From Paramyrothecium sp. XJ0827 (taxonomy: Eukaryota; Ascomycota; Sordariomycetes; Hypocreales; Stachybotryaceae), in NCBI GenBank assembly GCA_020881915.1, contig JAJFPB010000003.1, positions 806,001-870,000 on the forward strand: DNA of 64,000 nt, in the 5' to 3' direction. Both the position numbers and the translations under genes were made by a program. Below the pieces are notes generated by a model. That model searched no databases. It was not told the origin of the DNA and was given only the letters and a program-made list of their open reading frames with translations. Positions 10,774-22,637 of this stretch are shown in pieces (within the stretch, counting starts at the first letter, position 1; each line of letters begins with the position of its first letter).

Positions 10774-12091
10774 TTCTGTGTAATAAACAGGCAGTTGAAA
10801 ATGCGTAGGATTTGTTGGCTTCGATTGTCGTTTGTTGAACGCTCCCACATCCTGGTCGGGTTGTCAGCGCGGAGTAACGCTTTACCGGATCGGGGTCTTG
10901 TCGCTAACGCAAAGCTTACAATCGGCCAAGGGCGTCTTTGTGGCCACAATACAAGACCAAAGAGGTTTAACTATCGCGTTTTAGGTTGTTCATCTCATGT
11001 AAGGTTAACTTGGTCCTATGATGCTCAGTCACTTCCGCCAAAAATTTCGCCATTGGTTTTGGAGAAATCCCAACAACCGGGGTAGAGCGGAGTACACGAG
11101 TCCTTACAAGCTTGAGCAAGAGTGGTTACCCTGAAGAAATTAAATGCAAAAATTAAATGGAAAAAGTGAACAGAGAACCCTATACGAGTATTATCTCGCC
11201 AGTCTCTGTCCAAGTGGAAGGAAAATTCCTGTAGGCCTATTACTTGTTGTATCATGACGGTCCTGGTCGTTTTCATGCATGCCTTGTTAAGTACAAATTG
11301 CGAGTTCATAAGTTTCCAAAGTAGAATCACTAGTCTTGTCAGGTTCAGTTCCTGGGAAAAAAGCTATCAAACAAGTTGTTTGACGAAGGCCGGAGTGACG
11401 AGGTGTAAAGGAACAAGAAATTGCTATGACAGAAGTGAATGCAATAGCAGGCTGGCTGATGCAAAAAAAAAAAAAAAATGAAAAAAAATAGAACAGGCTA
11501 ACGTGACTTCGTTGGGAAATGCCTGTGTTATACACAAAAGTCTCTCAGCAAGTTCACATCGAATGCAGGTCTGCGCGCCCATGAGTTGACACGGCTAGTT
11601 GCATTCATTTCACCCATTTGTTGCTACAGTACCATCTGAACCACATCAAAGATAAGGGCTGTAGCATACATCCCGCGGAGGCTGGGGTCTTGTGCGGAGT
11701 GCGATGGACTGCGTCCGGCTCGGCCGATAGATGTGCCTTGGCAAAGCCTATGTGGGCCACTGGATAGCCAGAAGGATTCCCAGCCTCCCACCGGCAACAA
11801 AGTCCGCTGGCCCGGTAGCATTTCCAACGCTCTGCGTTCCATCATGACCCCCGCAGCCTTGCTGCGCCTCCCAGTGCACAACCAACAACTGTGGGGCAGC
11901 TGAGCATGGTGTTCGGGTTCGTCGATGCAAGTGTTCAGGGGCTCATAAGAGTCGTAAATAGAACGTTGGTATTTCCAAATCAACGCTGCTTACTACGCTC
12001 ATTTAATGCCCTCAGCAGGCGACCAACGAATGTTTGTTCATTAGCTTGTTGGGCAAAATCAGCTCTTTTTTGACACACAATCTCGTCCAAT
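10774..12091. other. intergenic with an A-rich tract
   Basis: 1.3 kb holding the promoter of the minus-strand regulator and of the plus-strand gene at 12092. A poly(A) run broken by TG lies at about 11463-11489. No transposon ends or convincing reading frames are visible. Confidence 0.5.
11463..11489. repeat. A-rich simple repeat
   Basis: Two consecutive A runs separated by TG. It is a simple homopolymer tract without target-site duplication or a retroelement upstream. Confidence 0.6.
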
Positions 12092-13591
12092 ATGACCACT
12101 CCTACTCTACCCCCATTACCACAAGCCAACCTCCCACCCGATCAATACCTGCAAACTCCGACCCGACCAAGAAGAAGCAAGAGAATCGTCTCCAATGGAA
12201 ATGCTGGGCCGCAGTCATCTCCGGTCGCCGCCATACCGGCAGGTCTAACACCTCCTGCCCGAAAGCGTGCAGCCTCGACCAGCCGAGCGCCCGCTCCCAT
12301 TGCTCTGGCCAATCCCTCACCGAAATCCAACTCGCCACAAATCGTACCTGACCTGCCGGTACCTCGCCAAAGACCAGGACCAAGTGTTCTGTCTACGCCA
12401 CAGAATGTGGTTTCCATGCCGGAATTACCAAGTAGCGAGAGCCCTCGACAAAGTGACACTACACAGTTGCCACCACGAGCTCAAAGTGAACCAATTCCCT
12501 CAGGAAGTCGATTCTTCAGGGCCGACCGAAGCATCCAAATACGTATCGAGGCAGGTCCTAACTTGAAGGAATACACAAAGCAAAGGAAGCCCCTTGGCTA
12601 CACCTACATGTTCAAAGTCCAGCTCCCCTCCGGTGGCCCCAGTTTGTTCAAGATTGGAGTCACCGGTCATGATCCTAAACATCGGGCTAGCTCAATCAAA
12701 AGCCGCTGCCTTCTCGCCAATATTGACGAAAGTCCTAAAGCTATAGCCCAGTCTGCGCCGTTCTACTGGATGGCCGAGAAGCTAGTCCACGATGAGTTGG
12801 AGCCTTATCGCTATGAAATAAAGTGTGCATGCAAAACTCAGCATTCAGAATACTTCCATGTCCCTGAAAGTGTGGCTTTGGAGTCTCTGAATCGCTGGCG
12901 GTCGTTTTGCGAGAATAAACCGTGGGATGAGTCTGGTAAGCTCAAGGCTTTGTGGGTCGAACGCCTCCGAAATCGCTGCAAGTACGATGACAAGACGCCT
13001 GGTAACTATTCGACCCAATCACGACGCTTGGCCAGCCGTTGGAAGGCTTTCACTGAACCTTGGTGGGCTGAGAGTCTGTGTAACGATTTGGTAGATACTG
13101 CAGGACGAATATTCCGATGGAGGTTACATGTCCTCGCTCTTGGTGAAGCTTTTGCATTGGCGCTTCGCATACCACTCCATTCCTGGGCGCCGCACTGGGT
13201 CGGCTTGGTCATCCTGCTGGTGTTTGCTGAATTTACACAGATCGAAAACACGTACACCGCGAACCACCTCGCGAGAATGTGCAGAGGGGGATGGCAGAAG
13301 ATCTACGTACTGCTCGACGGCATTGACGAGATTTTCCAGCCGACGAAAGACTTCGAGTTCATAGGGCCCAGTCGTTCTGCAACTGAAGTTCCACAAGTGA
13401 TTGAAGAAGGTGACGACTCCAATGTCGAAGAGGAAGCTACTGTACCGCAGTCTGATGGTGATGGTGACGTTGAAATGGGAGCCGGCGACGACGAAGTGGT
13501 TCTTGACACAATTCATGCTCGACAAACACCACCCCAAACGCCGGATAGGACAGAGACAGTGGAGCGTCTTTCTTCATCGGATTCTGTTTGA
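12092..13591 (+). CDS. T5orf172 / GIY-YIG-like domain protein with membrane segment
   Basis: Single-exon gene of 499 residues starting at MTTPTLPPLP. Residues 1-140 are a Pro/Ser-rich disordered region with basic patches. Residues about 170-258 form a T5orf172 (MUG113-type, GIY-YIG nuclease superfamily) domain: GYTYMFKV, then LFKIGVTGHDPKHR, then a helix with AEKLVHDELEPY and an ending YFHV strand. Residues about 344-385 are hydrophobic, one or two possible membrane helices, followed by an acidic tail. Fungal members of this family are numerous and mostly uncharacterised. Whether this one cuts DNA is unknown, and a membrane location would argue against a simple nuclear nuclease role. Confidence 0.8.
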   Translation: MTTPTLPPLPQANLPPDQYLQTPTRPRRSKRIVSNGNAGPQSSPVAAIPAGLTPPARKRAASTSRAPAPIALANPSPKSNSPQIVPDLPVPRQRPGPSVLSTPQNVVSMPELPSSESPRQSDTTQLPPRAQSEPIPSGSRFFRADRSIQIRIEAGPNLKEYTKQRKPLGYTYMFKVQLPSGGPSLFKIGVTGHDPKHRASSIKSRCLLANIDESPKAIAQSAPFYWMAEKLVHDELEPYRYEIKCACKTQHSEYFHVPESVALESLNRWRSFCENKPWDESGKLKALWVERLRNRCKYDDKTPGNYSTQSRRLASRWKAFTEPWWAESLCNDLVDTAGRIFRWRLHVLALGEAFALALRIPLHSWAPHWVGLVILLVFAEFTQIENTYTANHLARMCRGGWQKIYVLLDGIDEIFQPTKDFEFIGPSRSATEVPQVIEEGDDSNVEEEATVPQSDGDGDVEMGAGDDEVVLDTIHARQTPPQTPDRTETVERLSSSDSV

Positions 13592-14851
13592 ATCCTATTT
13601 CCTAGTTCTACAATACTTTCCTAAGATACGATCAAGACCAAATGATGTACGCTCGTCGAGTTGGCAGCAGTTGACCATAAGGAGCAAGGACTTCCAATAC
13701 ACTATAGGGCAGACTTCCCATGAAATGCGGCCTCCTGAAGAGAAATATGGGCTCAGTGAATGTCTGATACTGCTTGAGGATCATCTCATGATTCTATTTC
13801 ATATTGAGTCCTGTAGATAGCTATAGACTTTTTTACTAATGCTGATGTTGAGACTATGGTGCATCTGAATTGAATACATTCGTGAAGTGCTTGGCCTACT
13901 TGATTGGTGTGGTGCCATCGGGCTCCAGTTTGTCAGGTTAAGTGGATTTGGCTATAATGCAAATCCAAGTAATTGATGGACTACTAGACTTAGGATACAA
14001 TCAGTTGCATATGTACCTTCGTAGCTTTGGAGATGAGGTTTGCTCTATCACTGAGCATAGGTGCGCTTCTACGTTTATGTCTTCGTATGCATGTGAAGAT
14101 CACTAGGGGCGACGCTGCATACGGACCTTGAACTGAGACCCTTGTCCATACGAAACTAACTTGTAGGAAAGCTCCTGTTCATTATGTAAGAAGGTTCCTG
14201 TTCATTCACGGCATTAACGGTGCTCCCATTACTGGAGGGGTTGTGCACATGTGTTGATGGCCAACTCTACGAGAAGGAAACCTATTCTTGGTCAGAACAC
14301 TTAAAGCGCCGACATCAATAATACGGCAAACGTGCCGTTCTGGATACTGTCCTTCACTATGGTCCATATCATATTCGAGCCAGGTTTTTCCTATCGATGG
14401 GTACATGGGTTTGTGTTTATAAGTGTGATAGTTGCGTTCCGTTCAGAAGCATTACTGGCCAAGCTTCTCAAATGGCCTAGTTGACGATTGAGCTTCAACG
14501 GCTATTGCGGTAGATGCAGGCAAGACCAACTGAACTACTCCCAGCATGCACATCTCCATGCAAATGATATCTGTCCCTATTATTGCTTGTTAAATGTGAA
14601 AACTTTGATCACAGCTCTAAACATTGGGCAACAGGAGTCAGAAGTAGATCTATCGGTGGATTTTAGAGAGGTGTATTCTCATTGCGATCTTTGCTGCAGA
14701 TGACCTTTCTCACCGTTTAGCTATCTTACATGAGCTCGAGAATTTCTATACTGCGACAGTCGGGATGTCGGCAAGGAACTCTCACATTGTAAGTGTAGAG
14801 AATTTCATTTCTGATTAGCTCGTGTACATGATGTACCTGCAGTAAGTGGTC
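13592..14851. other. intergenic
   Basis: 1.26 kb, fairly AT-rich, without a credible gene. The short frames at 14206-14406 and 14488-14703 have no family resemblance and no splice context that I can support. Confidence 0.5.
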
Positions 14852-15259
14852 TTAATGCCACCAACGACTGGAACCACTCTTCTCCTTTTCCTTGCCCTTT
14901 CCCTTGCTCTTTTTTTCCTTAGAAGTGTCCTTCGTCTCTTTGGCTTTGCCTTTGCCATTGTCCTTGTCGCCGTCATTATCTTGGTCCTGGTCCTTGTCCT
15001 TGTCTTTGTCTTCGTCATCAACAAAATTGTTGTTACCATGATCGACAAACTCCTCTCCCCGGCAGGGCTTTCCTAGAACGGTGCGACAACTGTTCGTGTG
15101 CATCAAACAATCGCTGGTTTCAGTGATGCGAGTTTTGCAGCGACCGGGGGCACCGCGGTCATAAGCCTCGTTGCAGATTGCGAAAGGGTCGGCGCAGCGG
15201 CGCAGCAGGCGACCGCAGCCGCGGCGGCAGTACCAATAGGTGATGTGTTGGTTGCACAT
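14852..15259 (-). CDS. small Cys-rich protein with acidic/lysine-rich tail
   Basis: Single-exon frame of 135 residues. The first 66 residues carry nine cysteines (C2, C11, C15, C22, C29, C41, C51, C58, C66) in a zinc-ribbon-like or disulfide-like arrangement starting MCNQHITYWYC, and the rest is a low-complexity Asp/Lys then Lys/Glu repeat ending in RWWH. There is no signal peptide, so zinc binding is more likely than disulfides. Fungal genomes carry many small proteins with a similar MCN.H start; none has a known function to my knowledge. The frame spans the whole Cys-rich module, which supports it being real. Confidence 0.6.
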   Translation of the reverse strand: MCNQHITYWYCRRGCGRLLRRCADPFAICNEAYDRGAPGRCKTRITETSDCLMHTNSCRTVLGKPCRGEEFVDHGNNNFVDDEDKDKDKDQDQDNDGDKDNGKGKAKETKDTSKEKKSKGKGKEKEKSGSSRWWH

Positions 15260-16322
15260 CTTGCAGACTGAGAGGTTTGTTAGGAGTTCTTAAGGGTGTT
15301 GTTGGTGGTGGCTTTGGTTTCCGTTGGATGTAACCAAGATAGTTACTGTTGTTGATTTTACTTCCTCGAGCAAGGTAGAAGCAAGACAATATTTAAGTAT
15401 GTTTTCGTGATCACGCAGATTCACGTCCCTTCTTCGGATGAAGAGGCATGTTTCATGCTTAATTCAGTGAACAGTGCTTGTTCAGTGGTTCAGTCGAGGT
15501 GGACTACCAACGTGTGGTCCATGGCCGGTAAATGAAAAACGAGTGTTGTCCTCAGCACTTTCCGCTTGATATACTGAACAACATTTCTGAAATACATTAA
15601 CTTTGTTTGCACTGAAGTTTGGAGGTTGAACATGCGGGGAAGCTCATGGCTCGTTAATAGGTGAATGCCATTGTTGCACAAAGCTACAGCTCTTGTCACA
15701 CAAAACCGGTGCAATTACGTTGTACAAAAAAGTCAGCACTCCTTGTTGTCGATAGTCAATGGTATCTTCCCGACACTGTGTACTTAACGGAAGGTGCCCT
15801 TGTTCATCGTCTTGGAGTTTCATCTAGAGCACGAACTGGGAAAGGGCTCTTCTCTCAAACGAGCGCCATTCGTTCAAGGAAGACCATCAACGCCAGACGT
15901 GGTTTGCGTCTGAGAAGGTGCTGCGCAACCTCGATCGAAACATAGGTTATAGTGCTGTAGTCAAAATTTAACAAACACCTCCTTGGCACCGCTTGAAAGA
16001 GGGTGATCAGACCCAAGCAGAAGTCTTAGCAACATTTATGAATTGCTTCTGCAGTTTCAAGCATAGGACCCATCCGTAGTAATGCAGATGGAGCCTTCCT
16101 GATTGGCTGTCCCCGAATCGCAGACGCGGGACGGGACAAGCCGCCCCCATGTTTCACCAGGCCTAAATTATCAGGCCCGTTGCCGGGATCGCATCTGAAC
16201 GCGATCGCGTCCTTCTTTTGCTCTTTTGCTCTTCTTCATCATCAACAAACACGAGCCCAGCCTTACGAGTGAGCTACAAATCATCAAGCTTGAAGTCTAG
16301 CACAAAGACAATCCTACTCAAA
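15260..16322. other. intergenic
   Basis: Divergent spacer between the minus-strand Cys-rich gene and the plus-strand gene at 16323. The pyrimidine-rich, ATCATCA-containing stretch at about 16200-16320 resembles a 5' leader. No other feature recognised. Confidence 0.5.
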
Positions 16323-16916
16323 ATGTGCACGTGTGAGCAAAAAGACGATTCTTTCCCGTCGTCCCAATCGCACTTTGCCAAATTCGAGGGCTTCACACCC
16401 AACGAAGGCGCGTCATTCAATGTGGAGTTCGCAGGCCTCGCATTGTCTCAAAACTGGGTCCCCGGTTCTCAGCAATACACCCAGGAACGCACCATTGCGC
16501 TGCGCGAGGAACTCAAGCGGCACTACTTTTCCCAATCGCAACTGCAAGAAGAACCTAGCGAGGAAGACGAGCTCGCGGGATATCGCGACCTATGCCATGA
16601 GGTCGGTTTGGAGCCCGCCGACTCCATTGCCGACTGCAAGCGAATTTTGAAGGCGAAGCTCGTCAATATCGTCGACCTGATCGATACACGAAGAACCGGC
16701 AAGAAGGTCGAAGTGTGGCAGGATTTTGAGGAATTCCGCAACTACACTCTACAGGATGAACATAGGATCAGTATCAAAGAGGCTAAGAAGGGTGGTGGTT
16801 ATCTAGCGTCACTGCTGCAAAAGCTCAGGGAGCCGCGGAAGAAGCGACGGGGGAACGGATATGGGTCGAGGGCTACAGTCCATTCTGGAAGGGTTGCCAA
16901 AACACGGGCTAAGTGA
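16323..16916 (+). CDS. conserved fungal hypothetical protein
   Basis: Single-exon gene, 197 residues from MCTCEQKDD; the frame opens earlier but without an ATG. The N-terminal half carries a pattern common in many fungal proteins: F..FEGFTPN, then FNVEFAGLALSQNW, then a YTQERTIALREELKRHYF helix. The C-terminus is strongly basic (EPRKKRRG), possibly a nuclear localisation signal. No enzyme motif, signal peptide or membrane helix is seen. Function is unknown. Confidence 0.7.
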   Translation: MCTCEQKDDSFPSSQSHFAKFEGFTPNEGASFNVEFAGLALSQNWVPGSQQYTQERTIALREELKRHYFSQSQLQEEPSEEDELAGYRDLCHEVGLEPADSIADCKRILKAKLVNIVDLIDTRRTGKKVEVWQDFEEFRNYTLQDEHRISIKEAKKGGGYLASLLQKLREPRKKRRGNGYGSRATVHSGRVAKTRAK

Positions 16917-18910
16917 AGCGATATATATTTGATATCTATATTTGATGGTCAGTGCGAGGTATTTCGATATTGTAAGCTGTCATTCGGTTGTCGTTGAAGT
17001 CCATTGCTCCACCAGAGGCCGTTCGTGACAAAGCCCCACTGAAGAGCTTGCTGACGGCCTACGCACTCGTTGCACGTAAGTCACTACCCAGCTGGAGATT
17101 GCCCCAAAACCCTGTATCGCCGGCCTTTATTCTTTGTCGCCTTGTTTCGACAGTTAAGGAGGTCCAGCAAGCTGCTCAGTACGAGGCGCTCCAGGCTTGT
17201 TGCTGCACGTTGCATGGATGCATCCCTCGGAGTTCGGGTCGACCACTCAAGAGTGGGAATAGTTACGCCAATTTACTCTGTATCCGGCTGATTTCACTTG
17301 ACTTGTTACTATATCTGGCGAGAGTCTGCTGCAAGAGAACCCGAGTTAAGTCAAATGTGTTTTTACGATTAGACTAGTACTCTGCTGAACTTTTGTGATA
17401 AGATCTTTTTCGCTTGGGAGTGTCATATCTTGGCCTAGGCAAGTAGCAACTCGGATTGTGAAGATTTGTGGGCCCTTACTTACCCTATCATTGTTTGTCA
17501 ACTCAATGGAGACCCTTCAGAAAGACCGTCAATCATTCCCCCAAGGACAGAGAAGGCAATGCGAGGGAACGGGCACAGGATCAGGAACCGGAGTCCTTGA
17601 TAAGCTCATACATAAAGCTCTTGTATCAGACGCGGTCACCTCACCACGTAGCCCCCACTAATTTAGATTCAAAGGTTCGGCTCTCGGTGCAGGTTCAAGA
17701 GCATATTCATCACAGCGAAAGGTCCAATTTCGACCCAACAAGTCGTCTAATACGAGACGAAGCCAATCATCTCCATTCAAATCGGCGCAATCACAGGACA
17801 TATTTCTCCTTCGTGTCATTTCCAGGTGACAATACGAGCGCTAGAACAAACCCACCTCATCTTGGCTCTATCTCGACTCCACCATTCTGGAATACGTTCG
17901 TCGTGAGGACCCTGATTGACGACGTTAATGAAGCTTAGCGGCCTGGTGGAGGCTCAGCCTTATAAGCTACCGCTGATAATGCCTCCGTCATCGGTCAATC
18001 TCCGACCAAGCTAGCCAACGTCCACTAGAGCGATAGAGGGTTTTACGTCCTGGGGAAATATAGCGTCAACTCGATAAAACTACAAGCTCGCCATGAGGCC
18101 TTCCTTGTACTTGCAAATAAAATGACCAATCTAACCAATGTCTAGGCAAGCGAGAGTACAATCCCAGCCTTTTAGACATGAGAAGCACGGCCAATCGAGC
18201 TCGGCTACTCCCAGCGACATGCATGGCACAAGGATTGCGGAGTCTCAATAAATAACACTTGTTTTCCAATCAGCAAGCAAGGCCAAGAGAGACGGCCATA
18301 ACCGACCAAGTGACTTTATATCAGTCGCATGCTACGCTCGAGGGCGTAAGGGTGGTACCCGGATCAACTTCCTGTTCCAGTGCTTGGCCCTGGTCCTGGC
18401 ATGCTTTGGAAAGGGCTCAAGACGGCAGTTGAAGCCACCGATCCCTCAGGGCCGTAGGATCTAAAGTGGGCCGGCCCTCTTGCTCATCAACACCCGGCTG
18501 CCCAATCGGTAGTGGCCTCGTGCCGGCGTGCGCCCATCTCGCCCTCCCAGCCCAGAACCTCCGCGCCCCTTACCGCTTTTCGGCCTCGGTGTCCCGCATC
18601 TCGAGCTGGTTGGAATTGCGCGCAATCTATAGGACCTTGCCAGGGTGCAGCGGAGTGCCATTTGGAACTGACGTCCGCGATCAAATGGTGTCAACCACAT
18701 GGTCAATGGCATCCCTGCCCCCCCTGCAGGTCATTGGGCATGCCGACCGGCCGAGTTTGCCGGAACAGGCAATTCGTTGTGCTGTCGCTCGTGATGTGTT
18801 TGGATCTGCGGGCGACTACTTAAACCAAGCCGCCCAGCATTGCAATTGAGCTGGAATCAAGCTCTCAGGCTCGGCAAGCTTTGGTCACAGGTTCCAGATC
18901 AGATCTCAAG
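16917..18910. other. 2 kb intergenic region
   Basis: No gene supported. The longest plus frame (17468-17938, 156 codons) has no family resemblance and unordered composition. The last 450 bp (18461-18910) is GC-rich and carries open frames on both strands, as expected from composition; it is likely the promoter of the gene at 18911. Confidence 0.45.
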
Positions 18911-19905
18911 ATGCGCACCGCTCAATTCCTCGCCGCCGCCTCGGGCCTGGCCCAAGCCGTCGCCGCCCAGGCCTCGGGCTCCTTCGACGTGCTGACCTAC
19001 AACGTCGCCGGCCTGCCCGCCTTCCTGAACGACAACGGCGTGCCGGGCGACAAGGGCGTCAACTCCAACCTGATCGGCTCGGCCCTCGCCAGGCACAGCT
19101 TCGACATTGTCAACATGCAGGAGGACTTTGCCTTCCACGCCTACATCTACGCTACGGACAACCACCCCCACCGCACGCCCACCTCGGGCACCGTCGTCTT
19201 CGGCGACGGCCTCAACACCGTCGCCAACTACCCCTGGACCGGCTTCAAGCGCGTCAAGTGGAACAGGTGCAACGTCAACTCAGGCGACTGCCTGACGCCC
19301 AAGGGCTTCACCTTCATGCGCGTCAAGATTGGCAGCGCCGAGGTGGACGTGTACAACCTGCACGCCGATGCGGGGTGAGTGTCCCCCTGCGAATCCTTGC
19401 ATTTCATGCATGTTCCTAACCGAGGCCTTATTCTCTAGCTCCGACGATGCTGACAAGAGCGCTCGTTCTGCCGGCATTGACCAGATCCTGGCCTACGTCA
19501 ACGCCAACTCGGCCGGCCGCGCCGTCATCATCGCCGGCGACACCAACGACCGCTGGACCAACACCGGCCTGAGCATCAATAAGCTCACCGCCGCCGGCTT
19601 CTCCGACCCCTGGGTCCAGCTCATCAAGCGCGGCGTCTACCCCGTGTCCGGCACCCCCGCTGACGCTTGCGGCGTCCCTGCCGCCAGCAACAACTGCGAG
19701 ATTGTCGACAAGGTCTTGTAAGTGACTAGTGTTCTCAATTCTATGACTGATGAAGCCCACTAACAACTCTAGCTACCGATCCGGCAACACCGTCAAGCTG
19801 TCCGCCACCTCGTTCAGCTACATTGGCAACCTGTTCCTGCAGCCCGACGGCAACAACCTGTCTGACCACAACCCCGTCCGCGTCGAGTTCACCTACACTT
19901 CTTAG
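18911..19905 (+). CDS. secreted endonuclease/exonuclease/phosphatase-fold enzyme
   Basis: Exons 18911..19374, 19439..19717 and 19773..19905 give 291 residues. Both introns (64 and 55 nt) have GTGAGT/GTAAGT donors, CTAAC branch sites and CTAG acceptors. Residues 1-20 are a signal peptide. The DNase I-like (EEP) catalytic set is complete: N31 in TYNVAGLP, E71 in NMQED, H151/D153 in NLHADAG, D189/N191 in GDTND and D279/H280 in SDHNP. Family members include neutral sphingomyelinases, phosphoinositide phosphatases and nucleases; the short loops and secreted state suggest an extracellular phosphodiesterase, substrate unknown. Coding GC is much higher than in the flanks. Confidence 0.85.
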
Positions 19906-20087
19906 AGGCTAGGGGAATAAAGCTCAAGGGAATCAATTGAATAGTGCGGCAGGTTCCAAGCTGTTGTGGACAGTAAAATCAAGGATTCGCGAAGTAGGCG
20001 AGGTAGTTAGTGATTCTCACCGCAATGCCCGAGTATATAGCTTGACGAAGAAACGAGTTTCATGACTTGATTCTAACGCAACTACTA

Positions 20088-22071
20088 TCATGACCCACGC
20101 TTCGGCCCCTCGGCAGTGAGAAAGTCAAAGTCAGCTCCGTGCTGGGCCTGGTTCACTGACCGCATGTACAGCCCTCTGTAGCCTCTCATCTCCTGTCTCG
20201 CGGTCCATGACGTGGTTCCTGTTTGCGTATTTGCCTGCATGTTTGCCTGCCTTTCCTTGATCCGGAACGATATCTCTTCTTCGGGCAACTCAACACTCAA
20301 CTGCCGCTTCTCTATATCACACGTGATCAAGTCACCATCTCGAAGAATGCCGAGCACAGAGCTGGGATCAGCAGCCTCGGGGGAGATGTGCAAAGCAATG
20401 GTTCCTCCAGCCGTGCCGCTCATTCGACCGTCCGATATCCGGAGCATGTCCAAAACTCCTTGCGCAGCAAGTTTTCGAGGAATGGGAATCATGCCAGCTT
20501 CCGGCATGCCAGGGTTTCCAATCGGGCCAATACTCTGCAAGACAAGAACGCTGTCCTTTGTAACGTCCAAGTCTGGGTCATCGAGCCGTTTTGTAAGATC
20601 TTGTGAGTTGGCAAATACGACGGCGCGTCCGGTGTGCTGTAGTAGCCGCTTCTCCTTTGACGCACTGGCCTTCATGACGGCGCCGCCAGGCGCCAAGTTT
20701 CCTCGCAGGACAACCAAGGACGCCGCAGGATACAACGGCTCGGCGAATGGCTGTATGCAACTAAGTTCACGGGGGACGGGTATCAGTGTCGCACTAGCCA
20801 TTTCCTGCCCAAGAGTTTTGCCGGTGACTGTCATGGCGTCGAGATATAGTAGGGGCTTCAGCTCATGCAAGAGAGCCAGCATACCGCCTAGTTCGTCAGT
20901 CTTGCCTTACACGGGAAACAGCATAAAGCTTACCCGAGTTATGAAAATCCGTCATGTAATTATCACCGCTTGGTTTTAGATCAACCACCAGTGGCGTCTT
21001 CCGCCCGACTTCGTCAACTGTGTCCAGCGTGATAGTTCCCGCAACGGCAGGATGACGCCCGATAATGGCCATTAGGTGCACGACGGCATTGGTAGAGCCG
21101 CCTATGGCTTGCAGCACGGTAATGGCATTTAGAAACGACTCCCTGGTGAGCACGGCCTGTGGACGCATCGTGTCGAGGTTCTTGCAGGCTTCGACAGCGA
21201 GTTTGCCGGTTTGCTCGGCGACTCGCAGCCGTGCTGAAGAGACTGCTGGAGCAGACGCTCCAGTGAAAGGCATCATGCCCAGAGCAACCAAGATACAAGC
21301 CATTGTGCTGGCCGTGCCCATCACGCCGCAAGTCCCAGCCTTCCACTGTCAGCGTCCATTCCTAAATTGTAGAAAGACGAACCTACTGTTGGTGCAAGCT
21401 CTTCATTGATAGCAGAGATGTCTTCGATATCCATAGTGCCAGCTCGATACTTGGCCCAGTTGTTCCGACAGTCAGTACAAGCGCCAATGCGCACGCCACG
21501 GTGGCTTCCGGGCATCATGGGTCCCGTCACGAGATGCAGAATTGGTTTATTCGCAGAGATGCCGCCCATGAGCTGCGCCGGAGTTGTCTTGTCACAACCT
21601 GGAAACGTCAGCCCCCTGCCCAAGCCCAAGTTACACATCCGTGTGGGTACCTCCGATGAGGATGACAGCGTCGCACGGCTGGGCGCTGATCATCTCCTCC
21701 GTGTCCATGCTCATCAGGTTCCGGAGATACATGCTCGTCGGCGACGAGAACGACTCGTGCAGGCTGATGGTCGGGAAGTCGATCGCCAAGCCCCCGTTGA
21801 GCTGGACCCCCCGCTTGACGGCGTCGATGAGCTGCGGGACATTGGCGTGGCACGGGTTGAAGCTGGAGTAGGTGTTGACGATGCCAATGATGGGCCGCGA
21901 CAGCGCATCCTCGCTGTAGCCCAGCGCCTTGATGAAGACCTTGCGCAGGAACAGCGAGAAGTGCGCGTCGCCGTACGAGGTGAGGCCCTGGCGCAGCCCG
22001 ACCTTGGAATCAATGGGCTGCTCCAGGTTGTAATCGGGATTCGACCCTTGCCCGTCTGGTTGTTCTGCCAT
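20088..22071 (-). CDS. IlvD/Edd family dehydratase, likely sugar-acid (aldonate) dehydratase
   Basis: Exons 22071..21651, 21598..21387, 21345..20934 and 20887..20088 give 614 residues; introns are 52, 41 and 46 nt. Fe-S cysteines are C74 (SSFNPCHANV), C142 (GGCDKTTPA) and C217 (AGTCGVMGTA). The catalytic SDGRMSGTAGG segment is present near the C-terminal third. The family dehydrates dihydroxy acids or aldonates to 2-keto acids. The N-terminus (MAEQPDGQ) has no mitochondrial targeting character, and the GACTDC segment is typical of aldonate dehydratases as I recall them, so a role in sugar-acid breakdown is more likely than valine/isoleucine synthesis. The MFS gene at 22638 and GH105 gene at 25578 support a pectin-sugar context. 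Confidence 0.88.
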
Positions 22072-22637
22072 GCTGTTCGCCCTAGCTACTTTCGTGTAGA
22101 TGAGGCAGAAGGAATACAAGGTTCTTAAAATAAATGAACAAGTAGTTAACTGGACCTTGATCCGAGAATGAACAAAGCCGTCGGGGTGGTTTGCGGACCA
22201 TTCCCGGTCGCGGGCCTCGGAAAAGGGCCGGATGGCTCGCAGCGTGTTTCCGGGAGCGTTGTGCCTAATAGGGACGTTATCATTGGGTGTGCGACTGACA
22301 TCATTTCCCCTCAACTTTGGCACTGGATTTACATGCAGCCCCGGGCGGAGTCGACCCGCACGCGGACACGGGAAATCCCCGCTCAAGTAGCACAGCAGCC
22401 CCGGCTTCACCATTTAATTCTTCAAAGATGTTCTTTTTGGTTGTTCATATTTCATTTCATGCATGCTATTCTCGGTATCACCCGATACCGTTTGCCTCTA
22501 TGTCCGACACCATTGCCCTTCTATAGAGTCCATAATACCCGTTGTCCTCAGGGGTGTTCAATACCACCGCCCTTTATGACGTCTATATTCGTGAATTCCC
22601 GTAAATCTTTAGCTTATTTATGAGCCTGGCTCATTGA
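22072..22637. other. intergenic between co-oriented minus genes
   Basis: 566 bp: promoter of the dehydratase and 3' flank of the MFS gene. Nothing else recognised. Confidence 0.5.

Noticed and set aside
11463..11489. poly(A) tract as a possible retroposon tail
   Set aside because: No upstream element, no target-site duplication; a simple A run broken by TG.
17468..17938. 156-codon plus-strand frame
   Set aside because: Unordered composition and no homologous motif; surrounding frames similar in length by chance.
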